A DNA stretch of 64,000 bases from Actinomycetes bacterium (lineage in GTDB: Bacteria; Actinomycetota; Acidimicrobiia; Acidimicrobiales; Aldehydirespiratoraceae), in assembly GCA_024276495.1 (NCBI GenBank), contig JAJRXC010000098.1, positions 55,700-119,699 on the forward strand, in the 5' to 3' direction. Of the stretch, positions 1 through 9,671 are shown piece after piece (position 1 is the first letter of the stretch; each line of letters starts with the position of its first letter). Below the pieces are notes generated by a model that worked only from the letters and a program-made list of their open reading frames with translations, did no database searches and was not told the DNA's origin. Both the position numbers and the translations under genes were made by a program.

Positions 1-351
1 ATAGCCGAGCGGCCCCTCCACGAGGGACGGGATCACGTCGTCGCCGGACCGGGTGAAGACGTAGCGCGAGTAGCCGTAGGCGCCGATGGGCTCGTCGGGC
101 GGCTGTGGGGGAAGGTCGCGGTCGTACTCGGCTTTGGGAAGCTCGGCGGCCGCCGCCTCGTACTCGGCGAAGAAGTCGGGCACCGGAGGGGGCGCCGATG
201 TGGCGATCTCCGCGGTGGACGCCGTGGTCGACGGAACCGTTGTGGGCGCAATCGTGGACGTGGCCGCCGCGTCGGAAGTGTCGTCGGTGGAGCCGCACGC
301 CACCGCGACGAGCGCGAGGAGAAGCAGCAATGGCAGCGTGAGGTGTCGCAA
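1..351 (-). CDS. Putative lipoprotein, 3' end outside window
   Basis: Translating the minus strand from TTG at 351 gives a short hydrophobic leader (LRHLTLPLLLLLALVAVACGS) ending in a lipobox-like AVAC. A Ser/Thr/Ala-rich linker follows, then a more ordered segment (PDFFAEYEAAAAELPKAEYD) that runs off the left edge. An in-frame TAG lies a few codons upstream and there is no ATG or GTG between, so TTG is the only reasonable start. It is probably exported and lipid-anchored. No catalytic domain is visible in the 117 codons available, so function is unknown. It follows the phosphatase-like gene on the same strand by 30 bases and may be cotranscribed. The ORF track misses it because of the TTG start. 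Confidence 0.6.
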   Translation of the reverse strand, partial: MRHLTLPLLLLLALVAVACGSTDDTSDAAATSTIAPTTVPSTTASTAEIATSAPPPVPDFFAEYEAAAAELPKAEYDRDLPPQPPDEPIGAYGYSRYVFTRSGDDVIPSLVEGPLGY

Positions 352-381
352 GGGGCCCCGGGAGTCGAGATGACGACCAGA

Positions 382-1128
382 CTACTTGCCTCCGAACCGG
401 GCCTGTCGTCGGGCCGACAGTTCGACGAGAAGGCCGGGCGGCCCGGCGATCGGTGATCGGCGGGCCCGGTGATCGAGCACGACCAACTCCCGTTCGCCCG
501 CGTCGACCATGTCGACGCCGACCTCACGACACACGAGCATCGCGCCGAGATAATCCCAGACCCCCAACCCGCCGTCGAAGTCGACATAGCCGTCGAAGCG
601 ACCGTCGGCCACCGCGCACAGGTCGAGCGCGGAGGCGCCCATGCACCGGAACTGGGCCCATCCGGGATCGGGATGCGGAAGGCCGTTGACCGCGATGATC
701 GAATCGGCGAGCCGGCTCTCCCGACGGCGAGGGAGAGTCGTGCCATCCGCCCGGGCCCCACCATCTCGGATCGCCTCGTAGCGCCGTCCCGCCGCGTGAT
801 CGTGCACCACCGCGACCCACGGCCCGTCGTCATCGACGACGCAGAGACTCGTCGCGAACCACGGCAGCGATCGTGACGCGTTGGTGGAGCCGTCGAGGGG
901 GTCGACCACCGCGATCGGGCCAGTCCCCTCCCCCAGGCCGCTCTCCTCGCTGAGGACTCGGATCCCGGCCGCGCCGAGGACGTCGAGCACCGCCGAGTCG
1001 GCGACCACGTCGGACGCGTACTGGCCTGCTCGTTGTCCCGACGGACCCCAATCGGTCGTCTCGACGAACACGGCGACGACCGCGTCGGCCGCCTCGTTCA
1101 GGACGCGGAGAATCTCATCGGCGGTCAC
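382..1128 (-). CDS. Inositol monophosphatase family protein
   Basis: 248-residue member of the Mg2+/Li+-sensitive phosphatase family (IMPase, CysQ, FBPase-like), which removes phosphate from small phosphorylated metabolites. Visible signatures are the metal-binding EE pair near residues 61-62, the DPLDGST motif near 76-82 and the C-terminal GLGVWDYLGAM motif, which corresponds to the family WD(x)AA(G)xL motif. GTG at 1128 gives a normal N-terminus (VTADEILRVLNEAADAVVAV); the longer ORF to 1251 would run into the divergent gene at 1211. The substrate cannot be told from sequence: inositol-1-phosphate, histidinol phosphate or PAP are all possible in this family. Confidence 0.85.
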   Translation of the reverse strand: MTADEILRVLNEAADAVVAVFVETTDWGPSGQRAGQYASDVVADSAVLDVLGAAGIRVLSEESGLGEGTGPIAVVDPLDGSTNASRSLPWFATSLCVVDDDGPWVAVVHDHAAGRRYEAIRDGGARADGTTLPRRRESRLADSIIAVNGLPHPDPGWAQFRCMGASALDLCAVADGRFDGYVDFDGGLGVWDYLGAMLVCREVGVDMVDAGERELVVLDHRARRSPIAGPPGLLVELSARRQARFGGK

Positions 1129-1210
1129 CGCCGCAGTGAACCACGCTTCTCGTACCGGGGCACGCGCAACAGACGACGCGAACGCCGCGAATCGTGGCAG
1201 GCTGGAGCCA

Positions 1211-1774
1211 ATGGCCGTGATCGACCTCCAGGGTTTCGTCGCAGATCTCAAGGACCATGTCGCCGAGCACGGCTTCCACGTCCACGACGAACGTCACTTC
1301 ATCGAGACCTACACCAACCGCCAGACCTGGGAGATCGACCTTCACCCGGACCGGGCGTGCGACGGACCCCTCGACATGCACGTCGCGATCGAGGTCGACC
1401 CTCGATCGCTGATCCATTTCGAGGACGAGGTGATGCTGGCCGGAGAAGGCAGCGAACCATCCGACGACATCAAGTTGCCGTTCACCATCAGCTTCGCGCT
1501 GCCGCCGCTGTCGGCCGGCCCGGACCTGCTCGTGCTCGCGACCGATCTCGCGGGAATCGGCGGCACCGAGCTCCCGCTCGAGGTCAGCGCCGTCGACTCG
1601 TTCGCCGCGGTCACCGATGCCTCCGAACGGGCCGTCAGCATCATGGCACGCGTCGAAGTGCCTCTGGCCCGGATCTTTCTCGGGCAAGAGGTGTTGTGCG
1701 ACGTGCTCGATCGCTGCCGTCAGGTCGGAGAGTTCCTCCTCGACCGGGCGCCGGTCTGGCTCGACGAGCTCTGA
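1211..1774 (+). CDS. Conserved hypothetical protein (187 aa)
   Basis: Soluble acidic protein with no signal peptide or membrane segment and no motif I recognise. It starts MAVIDLQGFVADLKDHVAEHGF and ends DRAPVWLDEL. ATG at 1211 is preceded by GGCTGGAGCCA, which offers both a GGAG ribosome-binding site and an AGGCT -10-like element. The N-terminally extended ORF from 881 is a shadow of the phosphatase gene. It is divergent from the phosphatase (82-base gap) and convergent with the peroxiredoxin. Confidence 0.6.
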   Translation: MAVIDLQGFVADLKDHVAEHGFHVHDERHFIETYTNRQTWEIDLHPDRACDGPLDMHVAIEVDPRSLIHFEDEVMLAGEGSEPSDDIKLPFTISFALPPLSAGPDLLVLATDLAGIGGTELPLEVSAVDSFAAVTDASERAVSIMARVEVPLARIFLGQEVLCDVLDRCRQVGEFLLDRAPVWLDEL

Positions 1775-1789
1775 CCCCGACACGGGCCC

Positions 1790-2236
1790 TCAGAGCGACC
1801 GCAGCGCCTCCAACGCGTCGTCTGCGTGGGTCAACATGTTGGTCTCGCTGCGGATCGACCGCACGAGCCGACGATCCCGGTCGATCACGAACGTCGCCCG
1901 CTTGGTCGGAAGCGGACCCATGCGCTTGACCCCGAACATCTTCGCGACGTCGCGGTCGGGGTCCGACAACAGCGGGAATCCCAGAGCGTTCTTGTCGTCG
2001 AACTCCTTTTGCCGATCCACCGGATCGGCGCTGATCCCCACTCGCTGAGCGCCGAGTTCGGAGAACTCCGTCGCCAGATCGCGGAAATGGCAGCTTTCCT
2101 TCGTTCAACCAGGGGTCATCGCCTTCGGGTAGAAGAACAGCACGATCGGTCCCTCGCTGACGAGTGACGTGAGCGACACGGACGTGCCGTGCTGATCGAG
2201 GAGTTCGAAGTCTTCGACGATGTCGCCGTCGTTCAC
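1790..2236 (-). CDS. bcp: Thioredoxin-dependent peroxiredoxin, BCP type, with in-frame TGA at the peroxidatic site (probable selenoprotein)
   Basis: The ORF track splits this gene into two pieces (2105-2323 and 1790-2041), but one frame runs through. From GTG at 2236 the protein reads VNDGDIVEDFELLDQHG...VLFFYPKAMTPG, then TGA, then TKESCHFRDLATEFSELGAQRVGISAD and on to the normal end, 148 residues including the TGA. BCP/PrxQ peroxiredoxins reduce hydroperoxides with a peroxidatic Cys in the motif YPKAxTPGCTxxxC. In E. coli BCP these are Cys45 and the resolving Cys50. Here the TGA is codon 44 and the resolving Cys49 is intact. Length, start and both flanks are normal for the family, so a random nonsense mutation or frameshift is unlikely and selenocysteine insertion is the simplest reading. 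GTG at 2236 has a good GGAGG site; a TAATGT -10-like element lies at 2265-2270. The Sec machinery (selA, selB, selC, selD) is not in this window. Confidence 0.85.
2060..2107 (-). other. UGA codon plus candidate bacterial SECIS hairpin
   Basis: The UGA is at 2107-2105. Downstream, GCUGCCA (2094-2088) can pair with UGGCGAC (2076-2070) with one C-A mismatch and one G-U. An inner UC/GA pair would close a CGC loop starting about 22 bases after UGA, with a G among its first two loop bases. GGAAA (2099-2095) could also pair with UUCUCC (2065-2060). Bacterial SECIS elements lie immediately 3' of UGA with the apical loop roughly 16-37 bases away, so position fits. A competing hairpin, GGAAA-gcugcca-UUUCC, is also possible. 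I folded this by eye only. Confidence 0.4.
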
Positions 2237-2264
2237 AGCGCCTCCGAGCCTTGGCGGTCGTCGC

Positions 2265-2270
2265 ACATTA
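2265..2270 (-). promoter_or_regulatory. -10-like element of the peroxiredoxin gene
   Basis: TAATGT on the minus strand, 28 bases before the GTG start. It would give a short leader containing the GGAGG ribosome-binding site. No clear -35 was seen. Confidence 0.35.
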
Positions 2271-2388
2271 GCCGCCCGCCGCGGGGACCGGACGGTGATC
2301 GTCGATTCGGTTTTTCCGGGCACGGCCGGCGATCAGGTGCGAAGCTGTGTCGCCAAATCGAACAATTGCCGAGAGAGGGCGTCACGCG

Positions 2389-3699
2389 ATGAGCGACCAA
2401 TGGGGTTTCGAGACCCGCCAGATCCATGCGGGGCAGGAGCCGGACCCCACCACGGGCGCCCGCGCCGTCCCGATCTACCAGACGACGGCCTACACGTTCC
2501 GCGACTCCGACCACGCCGCCAACCTCTTCGCCCTCAGCGAGATCGGCAACATCTACACCCGGATCATGAACCCGACCCAAGCCGTCGTGGAGGCCCGGCT
2601 GCAGAGCCTCGAGGGTGGCACCGACACCGCCGTCGGCATCCCCGGCGCGCTCGTCGTCGCGTCGGGTCAGGCCGCGGAGACGCTGGCGATCCTCAACCTG
2701 GCCGAGTCGGGCGACCACATCGTCGCGGCCGCCGCCCTCTACGGCGGCACGTACAACCTGTTCCACCACACGTTGCCGAAGATGGGAATCGCCTGCACCT
2801 TCGTCGACGATCCCGACGACGCGGCCGAATGGCAGGCCGCGGTTCGCGACAACACCAAGGCCTTCTACTGCGAGTCGATCGGCAATCCGAAGAACAACGT
2901 GGTCGATCTGCGCGCCGTGGCCGACATCGCCCACGCCAACGACGTCCCCCTCATCGTCGACAACACGGTCGCCACCCCCTTCCTGATCCGTCCGATCGAA
3001 CACGGCGCCGACATCGTGGTGCACTCCGCCACCAAGTTCATCTGCGGCCACGGCACCGCGGTCGCCGGTGTGATCGTCGACGGCGGCACCTTCGACTTCG
3101 GCGCATCCGGCAAACACCCGATGTTCACCGAACCCGACCCGAGCTATCACGGCCTCGCCTACTGGCCCGGGCTCGGTGCGGGTTCGTACATCATCAAGGC
3201 CCGGGTCCAACTCCTGCGCGATCTCGGGTCGGCGGTCTCTCCGTTCAACGCGTTCTTGTTGTTGCAGGGCCTCGAAACCCTGAGCCTGCGCATGGAACGC
3301 CACTTCTCGAACGCCCAGAAGATCGCGGAGTACCTCGATGCCCACGACCAGGTCGAGTCCGTCGCCTATGCCGGGCTCGCGTCCTCTCCGTGGCACGACA
3401 TCGCCACCGAGCTCGGCGGCGGTGCCGGGTTCGGGTCCGTGCCCGCGTTCGAGATCGCGGGAGGACTCGACGCGGGCCGCAGGTTCGTGGAAGCGCTCGA
3501 GCTCCACAGCCATCTCGCCAACATCGGCGACGTTCGTTCGCTGGTGATCCAGCCGGCCGCCACGACCCATTCGCAGCTGACACCGGAGGAACAGGAGGCC
3601 ACCGGCGTGACCCCGGGTCTGGTACGGCTCTCCGTCGGGCTCGAGTCCGTCGACGACATCATCGCCGACCTGGAGAAGGGGTTCGCGGCCGCCCGCTGA
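2389..3699 (+). CDS. metY: O-acetylhomoserine sulfhydrylase (PLP-dependent)
   Basis: 436-residue Cys/Met-metabolism PLP enzyme of fold type I. MetY converts O-acetylhomoserine and sulfide to homocysteine plus acetate, the direct sulfhydrylation route to methionine. Diagnostic features are the N-terminal [13 protein letters not shown], the phosphate-binding [11 protein letters not shown] near residue 90, VDNTVATP around Asp191, and HSATKF with the Schiff-base Lys near 216. The long [23 protein letters not shown] insert is typical of MetY rather than MetB or MetC. ATG at 2389 follows GAGAGAGG; the 14 extra ORF codons upstream are rejected. I see no SAM or SAH riboswitch in the 152-base gap to the divergent peroxiredoxin. 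Confidence 0.93.
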   Translation: MSDQWGFETRQIHAGQEPDPTTGARAVPIYQTTAYTFRDSDHAANLFALSEIGNIYTRIMNPTQAVVEARLQSLEGGTDTAVGIPGALVVASGQAAETLAILNLAESGDHIVAAAALYGGTYNLFHHTLPKMGIACTFVDDPDDAAEWQAAVRDNTKAFYCESIGNPKNNVVDLRAVADIAHANDVPLIVDNTVATPFLIRPIEHGADIVVHSATKFICGHGTAVAGVIVDGGTFDFGASGKHPMFTEPDPSYHGLAYWPGLGAGSYIIKARVQLLRDLGSAVSPFNAFLLLQGLETLSLRMERHFSNAQKIAEYLDAHDQVESVAYAGLASSPWHDIATELGGGAGFGSVPAFEIAGGLDAGRRFVEALELHSHLANIGDVRSLVIQPAATTHSQLTPEEQEATGVTPGLVRLSVGLESVDDIIADLEKGFAAAR

Positions 3700-4851
3700 T
3701 CAGGCCGCGGGCGCGTACGTCATCCGATACCCCCGGTTCTCGGCGCCGCGCCCGACCTCGTCGAGCCGGAAGCGAACCGAGTGGCCCATCTTGCGCGAGA
3801 CGAGCGTGCCGTTCGCTCCGGCGAGGTGATGGCCTGGGAACCAGGTCTCGGTTCCGGTTCCGGACATGACGGACTCGTCGAGCAACGGTGTTCCCTCCCG
3901 TTGCCGAAGCGCCTGCAGCATCATGTACTCGGGAGGGCTCATCGGCCGCCCGATGACCCCCGCCGACGCCGCGTCCGCCATCTGGGCCCGGAACCGGTCC
4001 CGGCTGTCATCGAGTGCCAGACCCGAACCTTCGATGATCTCACTCTGGTTCACGTGGTCCTCGGCGTAGAGGGTCACCGCCAGTCCCGGGATCGGGCTCG
4101 TGTCGAGCAGCTGATCGACCACCGTCTGTCCATCGGCCGCGGTGACCCGTTCGACGAACTTGAGCGCACCTCCGCGATCGTTGGAGTTCACGACCGTGTA
4201 GTCGCTGAACCCGATGATCTTCCCGATTCCCTTCATGACCCGTACGTCGGCCAACGGCGTCAACACGAGATGGATCGAGTCCGCCCGGGCCAGATATCGA
4301 CACACCGACTCGGTCAGGACGAGCTCGGCGATGCGATCGAACGGGGGCAGTGCCCGCGCCGGTCCCTGGCCCCGACCCTGGACCTGCACCGAACGGGTGC
4401 GGGGGTTGTAAAGGCCCTGCATGGTGAACAGGTCCATCAGTGCCTCGAACTGGGCCTCGATCCCGTGCTGTTCGATCAGGCTCTCCCGAGACGTCGGCTC
4501 GGCCCCGGCATCGCCGTTGCTGTCCGTCTCCGGGTCGCGCGCGTCGAGCGAGCGGGCGAGACCCGACACCGCCGACTGCATCGCCGCCGATTGCTGTTCG
4601 AGCTCGTCGTGCAGTTCGTGCAGCACCCCCAGACCGGCCAGCGTCGCCACGTCGTACTGGCCGCGGGCCACGTCGAGGAGCTTCTCGAGATCGGAGATGC
4701 GACTGTGGGCAGCCCGCCGCACCTCGTGGAGCCGGTGCGCTTCCTCGGCGATCTTTCGGGCGCCGGGCGAACGCAGCAACGCCGGATGATCGAGCCCAAG
4801 GGCATGCGCGGCATCGGTCCAGGGACCGAGATCGCCACGAGTCGACGACAT
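3700..4851 (-). CDS. Conserved hypothetical protein (about 383 aa)
   Basis: Soluble protein I do not recognise. The N-terminal half (residues 1-120) is helical and heptad-like (ISDLEKLLDVARGQYDVATLAGLGVLHELHDELEQQ), suggesting a coiled coil. The C-terminal half has a conserved-looking block (HLVLTPLADVRVMKGIGKIIGFSDYTVVNSNDRGGALKFVERV). The stop abuts the metY stop, so the genes converge with no gap. The start is uncertain: ATG at 4851 has GGAG too close, ATG at 4866 has nothing clear, and the long ORF start at 4971 reads into non-protein-like sequence. Confidence 0.6.
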   Translation of the reverse strand: MSSTRGDLGPWTDAAHALGLDHPALLRSPGARKIAEEAHRLHEVRRAAHSRISDLEKLLDVARGQYDVATLAGLGVLHELHDELEQQSAAMQSAVSGLARSLDARDPETDSNGDAGAEPTSRESLIEQHGIEAQFEALMDLFTMQGLYNPRTRSVQVQGRGQGPARALPPFDRIAELVLTESVCRYLARADSIHLVLTPLADVRVMKGIGKIIGFSDYTVVNSNDRGGALKFVERVTAADGQTVVDQLLDTSPIPGLAVTLYAEDHVNQSEIIEGSGLALDDSRDRFRAQMADAASAGVIGRPMSPPEYMMLQALRQREGTPLLDESVMSGTGTETWFPGHHLAGANGTLVSRKMGHSVRFRLDEVGRGAENRGYRMTYAPAA

Positions 4852-5028
4852 GCTCCAGGACGTCATGGTCTTGTATCGGCACCAGCACCATGTCGTCTGG
4901 AGACGCCGTCGGGGAATACGTCCGATGACGAACGTCACCACTTTCCTCCGGGACCGAACGGCGAGGACCACCGCGGAACCCCACCACGCGTCGGGGACTA
5001 CGCTGCGACGACCACGAGAGGGGCAGCC

Positions 5029-5460
5029 ATGTCACACGCGATGAGCCGGGCCGAACGCGAGGAGTTCCTCGCCGCGTTGCACGTCGGGGTGATCGCCGTG
5101 ACGGTCGACGACCGACCCCTGGCCGTACCGATCTGGTACGACTACACGCCGGGCGGCGACGTGTGGATCATCACCGCCCCGACCAGCATCAAGGGCCGGG
5201 CTCTCGACGCCTCCGGGCGTTACTCACTGTGTGCCCAGACCGAACAGCCGCCCTACGAGTACGTCACCGTCGAAGGCCCGATCACCGAGGTGCAGGAGAG
5301 CACGCCCGACGTCCGCTCGATGGCCCACCGCTATCTCGGCCCCGAGCTCGGCGACGCGTACGTCGAGGCGACCTCGACCGAGTCGGGCGACAACCGCGTC
5401 TACCGCATGACCCCGCAGCGCTGGTACACCGTCGACTACTCCAAGGACTTCGCCGGCTGA
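5029..5460 (+). CDS. Pyridoxamine 5'-phosphate oxidase-like (split-barrel flavin) protein
   Basis: 143-residue flavin-reductase/PNPOx-like split barrel. It has the N-terminal REEFLAALHVGVIAVTVDDRPLAVPIWYDYTPGGDVWIIT typical of the family, followed by SIKGRALDASGRYSLCAQTEQPPYEYVTVEGP. Related actinobacterial proteins bind FMN, F420 or heme; the cofactor here cannot be decided. ATG at 5029 is preceded by GAGAGGGGCAGCC, a good ribosome-binding site. A second ATG follows at 5041. Confidence 0.85.
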   Translation: MSHAMSRAEREEFLAALHVGVIAVTVDDRPLAVPIWYDYTPGGDVWIITAPTSIKGRALDASGRYSLCAQTEQPPYEYVTVEGPITEVQESTPDVRSMAHRYLGPELGDAYVEATSTESGDNRVYRMTPQRWYTVDYSKDFAG

Positions 5461-5491
5461 CCGACCCTCGCGAAGCGGCTGGTCACGATAG

Positions 5492-5564
5492 TGGGCCCGC
5501 CGGGGATCGAACCCGGGACCGAGCGATTATGAGTCGCCTGCTCTGACCACTGAGCTACGGGCCC
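5492..5564 (-). tRNA. tRNA-Ile2 (CAT anticodon)
   Basis: Cloverleaf read on the minus strand: acceptor GGGCCCG/CGGGCCC, D-arm GCTCAGTGGTCAGAGC, anticodon arm GGCGA-CTCATAA-TCGCT, T-arm with GGTTCGATCC, discriminator A. The anticodon is CAT. The GGCGACTCATAATCGCT arm matches E. coli ileX rather than a methionine tRNA, so this is the AUA-reading tRNA whose C34 is converted to lysidine by TilS. CCA is not encoded. Confidence 0.9.
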
Positions 5565-5601
5565 GCCGGGACCTTATCGTCCTCGCCCCAGCCCGAACGC
5601 G

Positions 5602-5630
5602 AAACGGGCCACACTCGAAGTGCGGCCCGT
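5602..5630 (-). terminator. Hairpin terminator-like structure after tRNA-Asn
   Basis: Inverted repeat ACGGGCC-a-CACT-cga-AGTG-c-GGCCCGT. On the minus strand it lies six bases past the 3' end of tRNA-Asn and is followed by TTTC. The stem is very strong, but the T tract is short. Confidence 0.55.
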
Positions 5631-5635
5631 CGTTG

Positions 5636-5708
5636 CTCCGGGGGTGGGGCTCGAACCCACGACAAGCGGCTTAACAGGCCGACGCTCTGCCAACTGAGCT
5701 ACCCCGGA
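5636..5708 (-). tRNA. tRNA-Asn (GTT anticodon)
   Basis: Acceptor TCCGGGG/CCCCGGA with discriminator G, D-arm GCTCAGTTGGCAGAGC, anticodon arm CGGC-CTGTTAA-GCCG, T-arm GTGGGTTCGAGCCCCAC. The anticodon is GTT. CCA is not encoded. Its first ten bases overlap the 3' end of the upstream ORF at 5699-6358. Confidence 0.95.
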
Positions 5709-6358
5709 AGGATCGGCAGTGAGGTTACCAGGACCAGCCCCTCCATCATGCCTTTGATCTCGCGCAACGCAGCGGTAGACCCATAGCGCACATGGCAACA
5801 GCCGTGGACGTGACGATTGCTCCTGATCGTCGGATCAGCGCGCGCCCGGTAGGCCCGGTGGAACTGGACCCGCGGGATCGCACAGACCTGCGACCAGAAC
5901 TGCTCCGCAGCTTCGAGGACGAGATCCTCGTGAAGGTAGAGGCGTACTCGCAGGCGGCTCTCGTCGACGGCGAAGAACTCTCGGAACCAACGACAAAAGA
6001 ACCGGACCAAGTCTGGGTTCGAGTTCGAGAACGCCACTTCGTTTCCCGTCTTCGATCCGTCGCCGGCATACAGCCCCACACCTGCAAGCAGGAACTCACG
6101 CTCGCTCATCGAGCCGACGCGGGCGATCCCCTCTGACCGACGGAGTTCGATGTCTGCCGCTTTCCGTCGCTGTACCTTGCTCGGGGCACGTCGACGTGCA
6201 GTTCGACGTGGTCTTGGGTCGAACTCCACATCCCTGACCCAGCGCGAGACCGAGCTCTTCGCGACTCCCAGCTCGGCTGCGATGTCGGCGAGCGTCCACG
6301 CTGCCGCACGCAGCTCGCGAGCCCGAGAGCGCTCGACGACCTTCCCTCGATATCCCAT
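5699..6358 (-). CDS. HTH plus LAGLIDADG-like protein abutting tRNA-Asn
   Basis: 219 residues. The N-terminal ~45 residues form a helix-turn-helix (RELRAAAWTLADIAAELGVAKSSVSRWVRDVEF), then a basic linker (RPRRTARRRAPSKVQRRK). From about residue 85 there is a segment resembling one LAGLIDADG repeat: EFLLAGVGLYAGDGSKTGNEVAFSNSNPDLVRFFCRWFREFF, in which a G-Y-x-GDG core replaces the classic motif. A further basic/aromatic segment follows. Such free-standing HTH/endonuclease-like ORFs occur in actinobacteria with unproven function. The stop codon lies inside tRNA-Asn. Its codon use and Cys content look less biased than its neighbours, hinting at transfer. I cannot tell whether it is an active nuclease or a domesticated regulator. 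Confidence 0.6.
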   Translation of the reverse strand: MGYRGKVVERSRARELRAAAWTLADIAAELGVAKSSVSRWVRDVEFDPRPRRTARRRAPSKVQRRKAADIELRRSEGIARVGSMSEREFLLAGVGLYAGDGSKTGNEVAFSNSNPDLVRFFCRWFREFFAVDESRLRVRLYLHEDLVLEAAEQFWSQVCAIPRVQFHRAYRARADPTIRSNRHVHGCCHVRYGSTAALREIKGMMEGLVLVTSLPILPG

Positions 6359-6402
6359 GCCCCACCCTCGCAGGCGGGTGTGACACCTCGATTCGAAAAC
6401 GG

Positions 6403-7727
<1,325 letters not shown>

Positions 7728-7731
<4 letters not shown>

Positions 7732-9617
7732 GCGCCCTTCCCTTCCTCGTAGCCGATCAGCCACGGTAGCAACTGGGCGATGGCCTCTTCTCGCGTATCG
7801 CTCTCGTCGAGGCGCTCGACGAGGAGCTTCAGCGGCCCGATCGACGCGACGGCGTGCTGCTTTTGCTCATCGGTCGAATCGAGGGCCCGCTGGACGCGAC
7901 GAAGGTCGTCGAGGGTTCGGCGACCGGCGAGCCGAGCCAGGCCGGCCACGACGTCGCTGGCGTCGGCATCGGACGGGTCGACCGCGAGCCGCCGCAGGAG
8001 GGCCGCGGCCCGGTCGCCGGCCCGGTCGCCCGCCCCGAGCAGTCCTCCATCGGTGAGCGCGACGAACGCCTCCCGGCGAATCGGGTCTCCGAAGAGGGCC
8101 GGATGCAGACGGGCGGCATCGTCGGGGCGGTGGATCGCGAGCCGAAGCGCCTCGTCCTCGGCCGGGGTGGCCCCGTCGACGGCATCGATCAACGACGGCT
8201 CGTCAGGGTGGTCGTGGGGGTGGTACGAGTCGGGGCCCGGAGGTTCGTCGGGTTGGTTGGGCACCACCCGGGGACCGCTCGGACGGGAATCGTCGCGCCG
8301 GCGAGGCGGCGACGCCGCCCGCTCCTGCGTCTTGGGGCGCGGCGCGCTCGCCAGCTCCCGAAGTCGAGCGATCTCGATCCGGCAGCGATCGGAGATCTCG
8401 AGCAGGTAGGAGTCGCGGACCAGAGGATCGGGGTGTTCGGTCACGACGTCGAGGGCCGCCTCGGCCGTCCGTGCCCGTCCTTCGACGGTGGACATGTCGC
8501 CCGCGGCCAGCACCCGCTCGAGCCGGAACCGCAGAAACGGAACGGCCTCGTCGACGGCCCGCGACAACTCTGCGGGATCTTCACGGGCGAGATCGGCCGG
8601 GTCGACGCCGGCGGGGAGATCGGCGACCCGGATCTCGAGCTCGTGGGTTCGCTCCCACTCGTAGACCCGTCCGGCGGCGGCGAGGCCCGCGGCGTCGGCG
8701 TCGAAGGCGAGAACGAGCTGGTTCGCCGAGAAGCGCTTGAGCAACTTGACGTGGTCCTCGGTCATCGCGGTGCCGCAGGTGGCGACGGCGCGGGGGATGT
8801 CGGCGTCGGCGAAGCCGATCACATCGGTGTAGCCCTCGCAGATGATGGCCTCGCCGGCCTTCACGATGCCCTCCCGATGGGCATGGAGGCCGTAGAGCAC
8901 CCGGCTCTTGTCGTAGACGACCGCTTCGGTCGTGGTGTTCTTGTACTTCGAGCCCTCGTGTCCGGGCAGGATGCGTCCGCCGAACCCGACCGGGTCGCCC
9001 CGCTCGTCGTGGATCGGAAACATCACCCGGGCCCGAAAGGCATCTTGTTGGCGCCCGGCCTTGTTCACGAACCCGAGCCCGCTGTCGCGCAGATCGTCGG
9101 CGCCGAGGCGGAGATGCCGGGCCAGCGTGTCCCAGTCGTCGGGGGCCCAGCCGATCTTGTAGCGCCGCACGACATCGCCGCCATAGCCCCGCGACCGCAG
9201 ATAGGCGCGGGCCTCCCCTGCGTCGGCCGACGTCAGCAGGCGATCGTGGTAGAAGTCGACCGCCTTGCCCACCGCGTCGAGCAGGGTTCGCTTGCGGGCC
9301 CGTTGCGACCCTTCCTGTTTCGACGTGTAGCGAAGCTGAATGCCGTAGCGGGACGCCAACGACTCCACCGCGCCGGCGAAGTCGAGGTTGTCCATCTCCT
9401 GCACGAAGGAGATCGCGTCGCCGCTGCGACCGCAACCGAAGCAGTAGTAGACGCCCTTCTCCGGGCTGACCGAAAGCGACGGGGTGCGTTCGCCGTGCAT
9501 CGGGCAGCGCGCCATCCACTGTCGGCCCGACCGTTTGATCTCCGTGTGCTCCCCGATGAGCGCGACGAGATCGGCCGAGGTGCGCACCTTCGCGATGTCG
9601 TCGTCGTGGATACCCAT
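7728..9617 (-). CDS. dnaG: DNA primase DnaG
   Basis: 629-residue bacterial primase that makes RNA primers for replication. The N-terminal zinc ribbon is [26 protein letters not shown] (about residues 38-63). The RNA-polymerase core follows, with the TOPRIM segment ([32 protein letters not shown]...LAFDADAAG) near 245-305. A basic, proline-rich linker leads to a C-terminal helicase-interaction-like helical domain ([28 protein letters not shown]). ATG at 9617 is preceded by TAGCTT at 9626-9631 with no Shine-Dalgarno site, consistent with a leaderless mRNA. The 966-aa ORF in the track extends falsely upstream through the antisense of the GH3 gene. Confidence 0.96.
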
Positions 9618-9625
9618 CGGGGCGC

Positions 9626-9631
9626 AAGCTA
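9626..9631 (-). promoter_or_regulatory. Leaderless -10-like element for dnaG-rpoD
   Basis: TAGCTT, 8 bases upstream of the dnaG ATG. Its position predicts transcription starting at or next to the start codon. Confidence 0.5.
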
Positions 9632-9671
9632 GCAGTGCCCTCCGACGCGTCACCGAGGCCCGGGCGGTGCC

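Noticed and set aside
1790-2323. Peroxiredoxin as two genes or a plain frameshift pseudogene
   Set aside because: Both halves are in the same frame, the only interruption is one TGA at the catalytic position, and all other family residues are intact.
2237-2388. SAM or SAH riboswitch upstream of metY
   Set aside because: No conserved core helices or motif are recognisable in this 152-base gap.
2220-3869. 549-aa plus-strand ORF
   Set aside because: Arg/His/Pro-rich out-of-frame shadow of metY, with no family features.
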